Source: UBA11612 sp963662375
Lineage (GTDB): Bacteria; Pseudomonadota; Alphaproteobacteria; Rhodospirillales; Rhodospirillaceae
Direction: 5' to 3'
NCBI GenBank assembly: GCA_963662375.2
Contig: CAXXRP010000015.1
Coordinates: forward strand, 372,001-436,000
DNA length: 64,000 bases
The notes under the pieces: model-generated
The model's input: only the letters and a program-made list of their open reading frames with translations
Database searches by the model: none
Told to the model about the DNA's origin: nothing
Shown here: positions 34,980-43,661 of the stretch, piece by piece
Layout of the letters: the number at the start of each line of letters is the position of its first letter
Position numbering within the stretch: position 1 is the first letter of the stretch
Position numbers and translations under genes: made by a program

Positions 34980-36620
34980 GTGACCGGACACCCGCTCATC
35001 ACACTACCGGAATGGAAGGCGCTGGAGGCGCACGCGGCGGCGATGGACACGACACATATGCGCGACTTGTTCAAGAATGATCCCGATCGCTTCGCCCGTT
35101 TTTCTTTCAAACTTGGTCCGCTGCTCGTCGATTATTCCAAGAGCCGGGCGACCACCGAGACCATGGGTTTACTTTTAGAGTTGGCACGCGTCCGTGCTGT
35201 CGATGCTGGACGGGCAGCAATGTTTGCCGGCAAACCAATAAACGCGACTGAAAATCAGCCGGCACTGCATGTTGCGCTGCGCAGGCATAGCGACAACGCG
35301 ATTCACGTTGATGGCGACGACGTGATGCCTGAGGTGCGCAATGCGCGCGAGCGCGTCAAGTCATTTTCTGAAGATGTTCGCAGCGGTGCCAGAAAAGGTA
35401 ATACCGGAAAGACGTTTCGCCACATCGTCAATATCGGTATTGGCGGGTCGCATATTGGTCCAATGTTTGTAGCCGAAGCTCTTGGATGTACGCTAACCTC
35501 TAACTTGTCCGTGCACTTCATTTCAAATTTGGACGCCGCGCAACTCGACGACGTTCTTGAAACCCTCGACGCCGCCACGACGTTATTCGTGATTTGCTCC
35601 AAGACGTTTACGACACCAGAGACCATGTCCAATGCGCGAAGAGCGCGGGACTGGCTTGTAGAAAATCTGGGAGACAATGCGGTTGCCACGCATGTTGCGG
35701 CCGTAACGGCGGCCAGGGATAAGGCTGTGGCCTTTGGCGTTCCGGACGCATGTGTGTTTCCCATTTGGGATTGGGTAGGGGGGCGTTACTCCCTGTGGTC
35801 CGCCATGAGCCTGGCTGCCATCCTCGCGCATGGGTATGAGGCCTTTGACCAAATGCTGGCCGGCGCGGAAGCTGTGGACGGGCATTTTGAAACCGCGCCG
35901 CTGGATCAGAATTTACCGGTGCTTCTTGCGATGATCGGCATTTGGTATGCCGATTTCCTGGGTGCGCCCGCCATCGCAATTCTGCCTTACGACCACCGCC
36001 TGAGATCATTTTCGACATATGTGCAGCAACTTGACATGGAGAGCAACGGCAAGGGCGTAATGATTGATGGAATGCCGGTGGGACCCGGGACCGCACCGAT
36101 TGTTTTCGGCGGCGGCGGGTCTGACAGCCAGCACTCATTTTTTCAACTTCTTCATCAAGGTCCGCGCTTTATCCCATGTGATTTCGTTGCTGCACTGTCG
36201 GGCTTGAGTGGCTCCGACAAGAATCGCGACGTTCTTCTGTCCAATGTCTTTGGTCAGACTGAGGCATTGATGATGGGCCGCGCGGCGACAGACCTCGCGG
36301 GGACATCGCCAAGCTTGAAGCCGCACAAAGAGTTTTCCGGCAACCGCCCGTCGAACACTCTGCTACTAGACGATCTCACACCTTATTCAGTGGGAATGTT
36401 GGCGGCTCTGTATGAGCATAAGATATTTGTGCAAAGCCTTGTGTGGGGTGTGAATGCCTTTGACCAGTGGGGTGTTGAGCTGGGCAAGGAACTGGCCCAA
36501 AAGCTCGAGTCTGCGTTGGGCGGAGAGGAGGGCGCCCGGCGTGTGCTGCAGAACGCGGGCAACAGTTCGACCGCTGGTCTGGTGGCTACCTATCTTGATA
36601 TTAAGGGCCGGGCATCGTGA
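34980..36620 (+). CDS. pgi: glucose-6-phosphate isomerase
   Basis: 546-aa glycolytic isomerase interconverting glucose-6-P and fructose-6-P. GTG start at 34980. Typical features: GIGGSHIGPMFVAEAL, ICSKTFTTPETM, WVGGRYSLWSAMSLA, MESNGKGV, HSFFQLLHQGPRFIPCDF and NAFDQWGVELGK. mutL overlaps its stop by GTGA. The 154-bp gap upstream shows no gene and presumably contains the promoter. Confidence 0.97.
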   Translation: MTGHPLITLPEWKALEAHAAAMDTTHMRDLFKNDPDRFARFSFKLGPLLVDYSKSRATTETMGLLLELARVRAVDAGRAAMFAGKPINATENQPALHVALRRHSDNAIHVDGDDVMPEVRNARERVKSFSEDVRSGARKGNTGKTFRHIVNIGIGGSHIGPMFVAEALGCTLTSNLSVHFISNLDAAQLDDVLETLDAATTLFVICSKTFTTPETMSNARRARDWLVENLGDNAVATHVAAVTAARDKAVAFGVPDACVFPIWDWVGGRYSLWSAMSLAAILAHGYEAFDQMLAGAEAVDGHFETAPLDQNLPVLLAMIGIWYADFLGAPAIAILPYDHRLRSFSTYVQQLDMESNGKGVMIDGMPVGPGTAPIVFGGGGSDSQHSFFQLLHQGPRFIPCDFVAALSGLSGSDKNRDVLLSNVFGQTEALMMGRAATDLAGTSPSLKPHKEFSGNRPSNTLLLDDLTPYSVGMLAALYEHKIFVQSLVWGVNAFDQWGVELGKELAQKLESALGGEEGARRVLQNAGNSSTAGLVATYLDIKGRAS

Positions 36621-38446
36621 CTATTCGGTTGCTGCCCCCCAATCTTGTCAACCAGATCGCCGCCGGCGAGGTTGTCGAGCGACCGGCATCGGCTGTCAAA
36701 GAGATTGTCGAGAACGCTGTCGATGCCGGCGCGACCCGCATTGATATCGCCTTAGGTGATGGCGGCCGCTCGTTGATTGTGGTGACCGACAATGGCTGCG
36801 GTATGACGCCGCAAGAATTGACCGTCGCGGTGGACAGGCATGCGACGTCTAAGCTGCCCTCCGATGATTTGCTCGACATCAACTATCTGGGATTTCGCGG
36901 TGAGGCTCTTCCCGCCATCGGGTCCGTGGCCCGGTTGACCGTGACCAGCCGGACAGCGGATGCCGACTCAGGTTGGTATATTATGGTGGCGGGTGGACGC
37001 AAAGACGGTCCCGTTCCTGCGCCGCACCCTGTGGGAACCCGTGTCGAGGTGCGTGATATTTTTTTTGCGACACCTGCGCGTCTCAAGTTTCTGAAGTCAC
37101 CGCAAACCGAACTCAATTATAGCGTCGACGCGGTGAAACGGTTGGCCATGGCGCACTCCAACGTGGCGTTTACGCTGACGTCCGACGGCAAGACCCGTTT
37201 GAATCTTCCCGTGAGCAAAAACCAGGGTGATTTGTTCGATATTCATCTTGAACGGTTGGCGGCGGTCCTGGGTAAGGATTTCGGCGCGAATGCCCTACCC
37301 GTGGCCGCCGAGCGCGAGGGCGTAGCGCTTTACGGTTATATCGGCGTCCCAACGTTCAATCGGGGGAACGCGCTGGCCCAGTATCTCTTCGTCAATGGCC
37401 GCCCGGCGCGCGACCGTTTGTTGTCTGGCGCTGTGCGTGCCGCATACCAAGACTTTCTAGCCCACAACCGGCATCCATATATCGTTTTGTTTCTGGATGT
37501 ACCGCAACGTGAAGTGGACGTGAACGTTCACCCGGCCAAGGCAGAGGTGCGGTTTCGCGACTCAGGCAAAATTAGGGGCCTTATGGTCGGCGCCCTTAAA
37601 CACGCGTTAGCCGAGGCCGGACACAAGGCATCCACCACGGTAAGTAACGCTGCCTTGGGTGCGCTTAGGCCTGAAAATGGCGGTGGGCTGTCGATGCCGT
37701 ATCAGCGCGGCAGACCGAACGCTTACGGGGCCTCGTATGCTCTTCAATCGCCTCTGGAAGGTGAAGTGCAAGGATTGCCTGAGGGTGGTAAGGAATCCAT
37801 GTTCGCTTTTGCGCCGTCGGCCCCGGACGCCAGCGCCGACGAAAACATGGAGCTTGATGGCGAGGCTCACCCTTTGGGTGTTGCACGCGCGCAAGTGCAC
37901 GAAACCTATATTGTTGCCCAGACCACCGACGGCATTGTGATTGTTGATCAGCATGCTGCCCACGAACGCCTGGTGTACGAACGCATGAAGTCCGATTTGG
38001 GCCGCGACGGCATTGCGCGGCAAATTCTGCTGATCCCCGAGGTTGTGGAACTGGATGAATCTTCCGCATCCCGCCTCGCCGTGCGCGCGGAAGAACTCGC
38101 GGAACTGGGGCTTGTGCTCGAGCCTTTCGGCGCCGGTACGGTGGCGATCCGTGAAATTCCCGCCTTGTTGGGGGAAACTGATATCAAGGGGCTCGTGCGC
38201 GACCTCGCCGACGATTTGGCGTCTATGGACGAGGCCCTCAGCTTGAAGGACCGGCTTGGCGACGTATGCGGGACGTTGGCGTGTCACGGGTCCGTGCGCG
38301 CGGGCCGCCGCCTGAACGGCGCCGAGATGAACGCCATTCTACGCCAAATGGAGGTAACGCCGCATGCCGGTCAATGCAATCATGGCCGGCCTACATACGT
38401 AGAGTTGAAGCTCAAGGACATTGAGCGTCTTTTTGGCCGCAGATAG
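36617..38446 (+). CDS. mutL: DNA mismatch repair protein MutL
   Basis: 609-aa mismatch-repair protein coupled to pgi by GTGA. GHKL ATPase motifs: EIVENAVDAGATRIDI, TDNGCGM, GFRGEALPAIGS. The C-terminal domain has DQHAAHERLVYE, a match to the MutL endonuclease signature DQHA(x)2E(x)4E, plus ACHGSVRAGR and QCNHGRPT. It is therefore predicted to nick DNA, as in bacteria lacking MutH. The linker at about 360-410 is poorly conserved. Confidence 0.96.
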   Translation: MTIRLLPPNLVNQIAAGEVVERPASAVKEIVENAVDAGATRIDIALGDGGRSLIVVTDNGCGMTPQELTVAVDRHATSKLPSDDLLDINYLGFRGEALPAIGSVARLTVTSRTADADSGWYIMVAGGRKDGPVPAPHPVGTRVEVRDIFFATPARLKFLKSPQTELNYSVDAVKRLAMAHSNVAFTLTSDGKTRLNLPVSKNQGDLFDIHLERLAAVLGKDFGANALPVAAEREGVALYGYIGVPTFNRGNALAQYLFVNGRPARDRLLSGAVRAAYQDFLAHNRHPYIVLFLDVPQREVDVNVHPAKAEVRFRDSGKIRGLMVGALKHALAEAGHKASTTVSNAALGALRPENGGGLSMPYQRGRPNAYGASYALQSPLEGEVQGLPEGGKESMFAFAPSAPDASADENMELDGEAHPLGVARAQVHETYIVAQTTDGIVIVDQHAAHERLVYERMKSDLGRDGIARQILLIPEVVELDESSASRLAVRAEELAELGLVLEPFGAGTVAIREIPALLGETDIKGLVRDLADDLASMDEALSLKDRLGDVCGTLACHGSVRAGRRLNGAEMNAILRQMEVTPHAGQCNHGRPTYVELKLKDIERLFGRR

Positions 38447-38469
38447 GCACGCGCAGCAGGATGATTTGA

Positions 38470-39137
38470 ACGAGTTTACCTGGTCGACATATTTCACATA
38501 CCGCAGGTCCGCTGCGAGGCCAAAAAATATTTCAATGTGAAATTGCTCACGGGTGACATCACTGGCGTGTTTATCGCCATGAAGGAAAATCGTGCGCCGG
38601 GGCCACATGTGCGCCTCCGCCGCAGATTCCGCGCCTAAAAGACGCCGATCTCATCGTCTAATGTAATTGCCTAACGCAACTCGCGCCGCCTTTTACAGAT
38701 TACTTCGAAAAGACCCGGGGATTTTTGGAACTCGATGCCGACAAGGTCGCGTATCAACTCATGGAGCAACACGCTAAAGCGATCGCTGAGGAAGCGACCG
38801 GGATCGGTGTGATCATCACGGAATAGATCCGCATTGCCATGCAAGACGACAAGATAGTTTCGTGCTCGGACCTGCTCAAAGCTCTGAAGTTGCCTCACAC
38901 GCCCACGGTGGTTCACAACGAGGAATGAGACTGGGTGGACGCGCCTCATCCTGAGGAGCGTCCTACTCACGACTACATTCATACGGCGTCGCCAAGGTGT
39001 ACGAACGCAACGTCGAGAAAGACGACGAGACAAAAGAGGGCGAAGAGAAGGGCGACGTACCGCTGCCTCCTGAGCTGGAGGCGGAGCTAAGCGAGGGGCT
39101 TGACGACCTGCTGGCCGACATAGATCAGCTAAAATAA
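38470..39137 (+). pseudogene. decayed, unrecognised coding region between mutL and rsmD
   Basis: The roughly 700 bp after mutL holds no intact gene. On the plus strand three stretches look like former coding sequence: about 38470-38637 (RVYLVDIFHIPQVRCEAKKY); 38686-38928 in one frame with an internal TAG at 38824 (FLELDADKVAYQLMEQHAKA, then DLLKALKLPHTPTVV); and about 38997-39137 in another frame (VYERNVEKDDETKEGEEKGD and ELSEGLDDLLADIDQLK). The last is strongly acidic with a coiled-coil-like end. I recognise no family. The minus strand also carries a long open frame here, but its composition is Arg-rich and looks like a shadow. Confidence 0.4.
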
Positions 39138-39152
39138 CAGCCGGCGCAGGCT

Positions 39153-39752
39153 CTACGGTGCATGTTGGAATATCGAAATGGCCGCGCGCCCATAGATGCG
39201 GCAATCCAGGCGCTTCACTTTATCCACCTCTGGCACATCCTCGGTAGTGTCGGTTTCCACACTCACCAAAGCGCCTGGTCGTAGCCATCCCTGCGCGGCG
39301 AGGCCGGTCAAGGCGGGTGCGCTCAAGCCCTCACCATAGGGTGGGTCGACGAGAGCAAGATCGCATGCGCTTGAAGCACGCGGTAGGTGCGCACCATCGG
39401 CGATCATCACTGTGGCTCGATCGTTGGCGCCTAGTTTAGCGACGTTGCGGCGAATCAGGGATACAGCGTCAGGGTCCCGTTCGACGAAGGTTGTGTACGC
39501 CGCCCCACGCGAAAGAGCCTCTAACCCGAGGGCGCCGGTTCCAGCAAACACGTCGACCACCCGCGCACCGTGCAACCGAAAATCTGCACCGGAAAACCCG
39601 TGGACAAGCCGGTTGAATAGGGCTTCCCGAACACGGTCCGACGTAGGCCGGACAGCCTCTCCTAGCGGCACCTCAATAGTACGCCCGCGCCAGATGCCGG
39701 CGACAATGCGCAACCCGCCTGACCTTGGGTTTCTTGTTGCCGCCTTACTCAC
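39153..39752 (-). CDS. rsmD: 16S rRNA (guanine(966)-N2)-methyltransferase
   Basis: 199-aa SAM-dependent methyltransferase modifying G966 of 16S rRNA. RIVAGIWRGRTIEVP and RPTSDRVREALFNRL at the N-terminus, SAM motif VVDVFAGTGALGLEALSRGA, and the catalytic DPPYGEG (NPPY-type). Its start overlaps the stop of the upstream pseudouridine synthase, so the pair is coupled. Confidence 0.95.
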   Translation of the reverse strand: MSKAATRNPRSGGLRIVAGIWRGRTIEVPLGEAVRPTSDRVREALFNRLVHGFSGADFRLHGARVVDVFAGTGALGLEALSRGAAYTTFVERDPDAVSLIRRNVAKLGANDRATVMIADGAHLPRASSACDLALVDPPYGEGLSAPALTGLAAQGWLRPGALVSVETDTTEDVPEVDKVKRLDCRIYGRAAISIFQHAP

Positions 39753-40549
39753 GGTTTCCTTCGAGCCGCACTTAAATTCGCCGGTGCGGCGGCGCCTAAT
39801 TGTTGGCGGATCACCTGGGCGGGTACTTCTTGCAGCTGTCCCGGGTCAAGTTTGCCTAACTGGAACGGTCCGTAGGCAATGCGGATGAGGCGCGAAACGG
39901 TCAGCCCTAGATAGGCCATCACTTTTCGTACCTCGCGGTTTTTACCTTCGGTCAGGGAAACGGAGATCCAGACGTTGCGTTTGGGCGGACCCTTACTTGG
40001 GTCTGTGTCGCTGTCTAGAGCAGCGTTAATCGGTCCGTAGCGGACCCTGTCCACCGTTACACCGTTTTTCAGGGCTGCGAGGGCCCTGGGATCAACAGCG
40101 CCATGAACACGTGCGCGATAACGCCGCACCCAGCCCCGCGACGGATGCTCCAACTCTCGGGCTAGAGTTCCGTCGTTGGTCAGCAGCAATAGGCCCTCTG
40201 AGGTGATGTCGAGGCGTCCGACACTGACCACCCGGGGCAGGTCCGGTGGTAGGACCTCAAAGATATTGGTGCGACCTTGCTCGTCGCGGTGGGTGGTCAC
40301 CAATCCAACCGGCTTATGGTAGCGCCACAGCCGGGTGCGGCCCGGCCCGGGCAGCGGCTCGCCGTCGACGAAGACTTCATCCGCGGCCGTGACAGTGACG
40401 GCAGGTGTGGTCAGGACTTTGTCGTTCACTTGGACGCGCTTGGCAATGATCCATTTCTCAGCATCACGCCGCGAGCAAAGGCCGGCCCGCGCCATCACCT
40501 TGGCGATGCGTTCCCGCTTTTCCTCGGACTTTTCCGCATCTTGACTCAT
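39749..40549 (-). CDS. rRNA pseudouridine synthase, RsuA/RluB family
   Basis: 266 aa: N-terminal S4 RNA-binding domain (RIAKVMARAGLCSRRDAEKWI, about 14-60) and RsuA/RluB-type catalytic domain with Asp in VGRLDITSEGLLLLTNDG and the family stretch LTEGKNREVRKVMAYLGL. Sequence style suggests RluB (23S U2605), but RsuA, RluE and RluF are close. Overlaps the C26-like amidase upstream (ATGA) and rsmD downstream, forming a tight leftward trio. Confidence 0.92.
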   Translation of the reverse strand: MSQDAEKSEEKRERIAKVMARAGLCSRRDAEKWIIAKRVQVNDKVLTTPAVTVTAADEVFVDGEPLPGPGRTRLWRYHKPVGLVTTHRDEQGRTNIFEVLPPDLPRVVSVGRLDITSEGLLLLTNDGTLARELEHPSRGWVRRYRARVHGAVDPRALAALKNGVTVDRVRYGPINAALDSDTDPSKGPPKRNVWISVSLTEGKNREVRKVMAYLGLTVSRLIRIAYGPFQLGKLDPGQLQEVPAQVIRQQLGAAAPANLSAARRKP

Positions 40550-41271
40550 GTGCCGGGCGTCTTGCCGTTACACGCGTCGATGAAGGCGACATAAATACGG
40601 TGATCGGCAGGGCTAATGTGAAACTCCGGGTGCCACTGCACGCCAATGCAGAACCGGCGTTGGGGATCTTCGAAGCCCTCGATGATGCCGTCGGGGGCAT
40701 GTGCATCGACAATGACCGGCGCCGGCACATCCTTCACCGCCTGATGGTGCGAGCTGTTCACAGGGATATGGATCTCGCCAACAATTTTATGCAGCAACGT
40801 GCCCTCTTTGATGATCACGCCGTGCCCAGCACGATTGCGCGGTCCCGGTTGTTCATGGGGCAGGGCATCGGGTACTTCGTCGGGGATATGTTGAATGAGG
40901 GTACCGCCCAATGCCACGGCGATGAGTTGCTGGCCGCCGCATATTCCGAAAATTGGTTTATCTTCCTTGAGGATGGCTCGGGTCATGGCCATCTCAAAAT
41001 CGGTGCGTCCTTCCTTGACCGTTACCTTGGGGTGCCGCTCGGATGCACCAAAAAGGGCGGGGTCCACGTCGAAATTTCCACCGGATACAACAAGTCCGTC
41101 GATCATATCGGTATATTGGTCCACCATGGACATGTCGTGCGGTAGAGGCACGGGTCCACCACCCGCCTCAGCCACCGCAGAACAATAGTTTTCGCGGATC
41201 GCGAACCAGGGATAACGGGAATACCCGCCTTTCTCGATGTCGACTGTAATGCCGATAATCGGCTTTTTCAT
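40546..41271 (-). CDS. class-I glutamine amidotransferase-like hydrolase (peptidase C26, PuuD-like)
   Basis: 241 aa from MKKPIIGITVD (41271). Nucleophile elbow FGICGGQQLIAVALGG, second catalytic part GVQWHPEFH near the C-terminus. Family members hydrolyse gamma-glutamyl-GABA or related gamma-glutamyl amides in polyamine degradation (PuuD); the substrate here is not certain. The frame continues 49 codons upstream to ATG 41418; that part (STKNGVSFQYLAAL) faintly resembles the N-terminus of a lytic transglycosylase and may be a separate relic. Confidence 0.85.
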   Translation of the reverse strand: MKKPIIGITVDIEKGGYSRYPWFAIRENYCSAVAEAGGGPVPLPHDMSMVDQYTDMIDGLVVSGGNFDVDPALFGASERHPKVTVKEGRTDFEMAMTRAILKEDKPIFGICGGQQLIAVALGGTLIQHIPDEVPDALPHEQPGPRNRAGHGVIIKEGTLLHKIVGEIHIPVNSSHHQAVKDVPAPVIVDAHAPDGIIEGFEDPQRRFCIGVQWHPEFHISPADHRIYVAFIDACNGKTPGT

Positions 41272-41550
41272 GCGATACCTCGCCTGGGCGGACTTTAACG
41301 CCGCAAGGTACTGAAAGCTAACACCGTTCTTGGTGCTGGCGGACTTGAGCCCGGTCAGCGTCGAGCGCTCGACCGCTTGACCGGCGATTTTTACAACGGC
41401 GTTGACGTGCTGAACCATTGACCCGTAGCTCCCGTAAACTACTCCGATCCAACCCTAGGCCTCTGTATTTACTGAATTCTTACCTTTCGTTAACGTCTTG
41501 GTGATGCCGGCGGGCCTTGACGAACCCGGTGGCTTCGCTGACTGTCGCGT

Positions 41551-42018
41551 ATGAGCGAAAACGGAGGAAAATCAGGTGATTTCATGGACCTGGCCTTCCA
41601 GGCCGCCGAAGCCGCCGTGCGCCGCGGTGAGGTGCCGGTGGGGGCCGTGCTTGTGGACCCGGTCACAGGTGAGGTCTTGTCGGCGGTGGGCAACGAGGTT
41701 GAAGCACGCCACGACCCCACAGCCCACGCGGAAATGTTGGTGATTCGGGCCGCCGCCGCCAATGTCCAAGCACCACGATTAGCCGGATGCGACCTTTACG
41801 TGACATTGGAGCCATGCCCCATGTGCGCAGCGGCGATTTCATTCGCTCGTTTGCGGCGCGTGGTGTTCGGCGCTTATGACCCCAAGGGCGGTGGCGTAGA
41901 GCACGGCCCGCGCATTTTCTCCCAGCCTACCTGCCATCACCGGCCTAAGGTGGTCGGCGGCGTTGCCGCTGGGCGCGCTGCAACCTTACTCAAGGATTTT
42001 TTTGCTTCGCGCCGTTAA
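41551..42018 (+). CDS. tadA: tRNA-specific adenosine deaminase
   Basis: 155-aa zinc deaminase converting A34 to inosine in tRNA-Arg(ACG). Zinc and proton-shuttle motif HAE at 59-61 and PCPMCAAA with C89 and C92; GVEHGPRIF near the C-terminus. Normal length. Divergent from the amidase gene across 279 bp, and followed by a 250-bp stretch with a small ORF and a strong terminator. Confidence 0.94.
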   Translation: MSENGGKSGDFMDLAFQAAEAAVRRGEVPVGAVLVDPVTGEVLSAVGNEVEARHDPTAHAEMLVIRAAAANVQAPRLAGCDLYVTLEPCPMCAAAISFARLRRVVFGAYDPKGGGVEHGPRIFSQPTCHHRPKVVGGVAAGRAATLLKDFFASRR

Positions 42019-42074
42019 TGTAGAGTGGGCGATAGCTACACCGGGTACAGGATTTAACTGACGCCAATAATGGC

Positions 42075-42275
42075 GTGTACAATACAGGCAGCGGCATCAG
42101 ATACGAGGTGCTTACTGTCTGTCTGAGGCTACCCGAAGGAAACGAACAGCCCGGATGCTGGATGGTTCCCATCGTCCACGAAAAAATACTTTTGCACCTT
42201 TATGCCGCGAATTTGACTCTGGCGGACTCCCAGGGGCAACGCCGCGAGGTGTTGGCTAATAGGCAGCTGTCTTAG
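42075..42275 (+). CDS. possible 66-aa protein ahead of a terminator
   Basis: ATG 42075 to TAG 42275, encoding MYNTGSGIRYEVLTVCLRLP and then LLHLYAANLTLADSQGQ. Not recognised, and without a clear ribosome site. It fills the gap between tadA and purD and ends within a perfect intrinsic terminator, so at least transcription through it is likely. It may instead be a 3' UTR of tadA or a small RNA. Confidence 0.3.
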   Translation: MYNTGSGIRYEVLTVCLRLPEGNEQPGCWMVPIVHEKILLHLYAANLTLADSQGQRREVLANRQLS

Positions 42276-42287
42276 CTGCCGTTTTTT
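42262..42287 (+). terminator. intrinsic terminator for rightward transcription (tadA unit)
   Basis: GGCAGCT (42262-42268) / AGCTGCC (42274-42280) with a GTCTT loop, then G and six T. It overlaps the 3' end of the convergent purD gene. Confidence 0.85.
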
Positions 42288-43591
42288 GCGTAGCCGCGAG
42301 TCAGCCCCCCCCCCGCGATGGCGCGCCAACCAATGTCGCGCCTGCAAAATCCACCGGGCCAGCGGACCTTGTCGACAGCTTTGTAAGCGCGCGCTTGCGC
42401 TTCGGTGACGGTTTTGCCGGTGACGGTAATGCCCAGCACCCGGCCGCCGTTCGCAACGATAGTCGATTTGCCATCTCGGGCCTCGGACTTGGTGCCGGCG
42501 TGAAATATAGTGACGTTGTCGACCATTGCGGCTTCGTCGAGGCCCTCAATGACGGTGCCTTTTTCCGGCGTGCCCGGATAACCGTTGGCGGCCATAACGA
42601 CGACGACAGACGCCTCATCGTGCCAGCGCAAATCAAATTGACCGAGTTGTCCATCAGCGGCAGCAACGAGCGCTGGCAGCAGGTCGGATTTAAGCCTCAC
42701 CATGAGCGCCTGGCATTCGGGGTCGCCGAAACGAACATTGAATTCAAGCGTCTTTGGACCCTGCTTGTCGATCATCAATCCCGCGAACAAAACACCGGTG
42801 AACGGGCATCCCTCCGCTGCCATACCCCGTACGGTCGGCTGTATGATCTCCGCCATGATGCGGCCCTGCATGGCGGCATCGACGATGGGCGCGGGTGAAT
42901 AGGCGCCCATGCCGCCGGTATTTGGGCCGGTGTCCCCTTCGCCGAGCGCTTTGTGATCCTGAGCGGCGGCGAGCGGAAGAGCATGCTCGCCGTCGACAAT
43001 TGCAAAAAAGCTCGCTTCCTCCCCTTCAAGAAACTCTTCGATCACCACTTCGCTTCCGGCATCGCCGAATGCTCGATCCGTCACCATTGTGTCGACGGCG
43101 GCATGGGCGTCCTTGACCGTGGTACACACAATGACGCCTTTGCCGGCGGCCAGGCCGTCAGCTTTGACAACAATGGGCGCACCTTTTTCGGTGATGTAAG
43201 CTTTGGCTTCGGCGGCATCGCTGAAGCGCCCGTACCAGGCAGTGGGAATGTTGTAGCGTTGTAAAAGATCCTTCATGAACCCTTTGGAGCCTTCCAAATG
43301 TGCGGCCTTCGCGCTGGGTCCAAACGCCTTTATGCCCGCGGCGGTGAGTCTATCTACAAGGCCCGCGACCAGCGGCGCCTCGGGACCCACCACGACGAAG
43401 TCAATTTTCTCGTTCTGGGCAAACTTCAATAGGCCACCGATATCCTCGGCGCCGATTGGTACGCAGATAGCCACGTCGGCGATGCCGGCATTGCCAGGCG
43501 CACAGTACAGGGCGCCGCACAACGGCGACGCACTCAAGGTCCAACACAACGCATGTTCCCGGCCGCCGCCGCCCACGACCAACACCCGCAT
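42272..43591 (-). CDS. purD: phosphoribosylamine--glycine ligase
   Basis: 439-aa ATP-grasp enzyme making glycinamide ribonucleotide in purine synthesis. Start at MRVLVVGGGGREHAL (43591); the frame is open for 73 codons upstream, inside xseA's promoter and 5' end. ATP-grasp features: GPEAPLVAGLVDRL, VKADGLAAGKGV, EFLEGEEASFFAIVDGE. The usual C-terminus WPGGFCRRDIGWRAI is reached, then a run of ten G (42305-42314 as C) makes the frame read on for 13 more residues; with nine G it would stop at once. Confidence 0.94.
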   Translation of the reverse strand: MRVLVVGGGGREHALCWTLSASPLCGALYCAPGNAGIADVAICVPIGAEDIGGLLKFAQNEKIDFVVVGPEAPLVAGLVDRLTAAGIKAFGPSAKAAHLEGSKGFMKDLLQRYNIPTAWYGRFSDAAEAKAYITEKGAPIVVKADGLAAGKGVIVCTTVKDAHAAVDTMVTDRAFGDAGSEVVIEEFLEGEEASFFAIVDGEHALPLAAAQDHKALGEGDTGPNTGGMGAYSPAPIVDAAMQGRIMAEIIQPTVRGMAAEGCPFTGVLFAGLMIDKQGPKTLEFNVRFGDPECQALMVRLKSDLLPALVAAADGQLGQFDLRWHDEASVVVVMAANGYPGTPEKGTVIEGLDEAAMVDNVTIFHAGTKSEARDGKSTIVANGGRVLGITVTGKTVTEAQARAYKAVDKVRWPGGFCRRDIGWRAIAGGGLTRGYAKNGS

Positions 43592-43661
43592 CGCGCAATC
43601 CTTTCGTCTTTCCTGCCTACCCGCCCTGTCCGGAGAAGGGCCGTTGTGGCATAACAGAGCC

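Noticed and set aside
38997..39137. Acidic C-terminal stretch ELSEGLDDLLADIDQLK reminiscent of the prokaryotic ubiquitin-like protein Pup
   Set aside because: It lacks the terminal Gly-Gly-Gln/Glu and the rest of the Pup tail, and no Mpa, PafA, Dop or proteasome gene is nearby. The likeness is only an acidic coiled-coil composition.
38671..39204. Long minus-strand open frame of 177 codons between mutL and rsmD
   Set aside because: Arg/Pro-rich composition typical of a frame antisense to GC-rich coding DNA. It overlaps the rsmD 5' region and has no recognisable domain.
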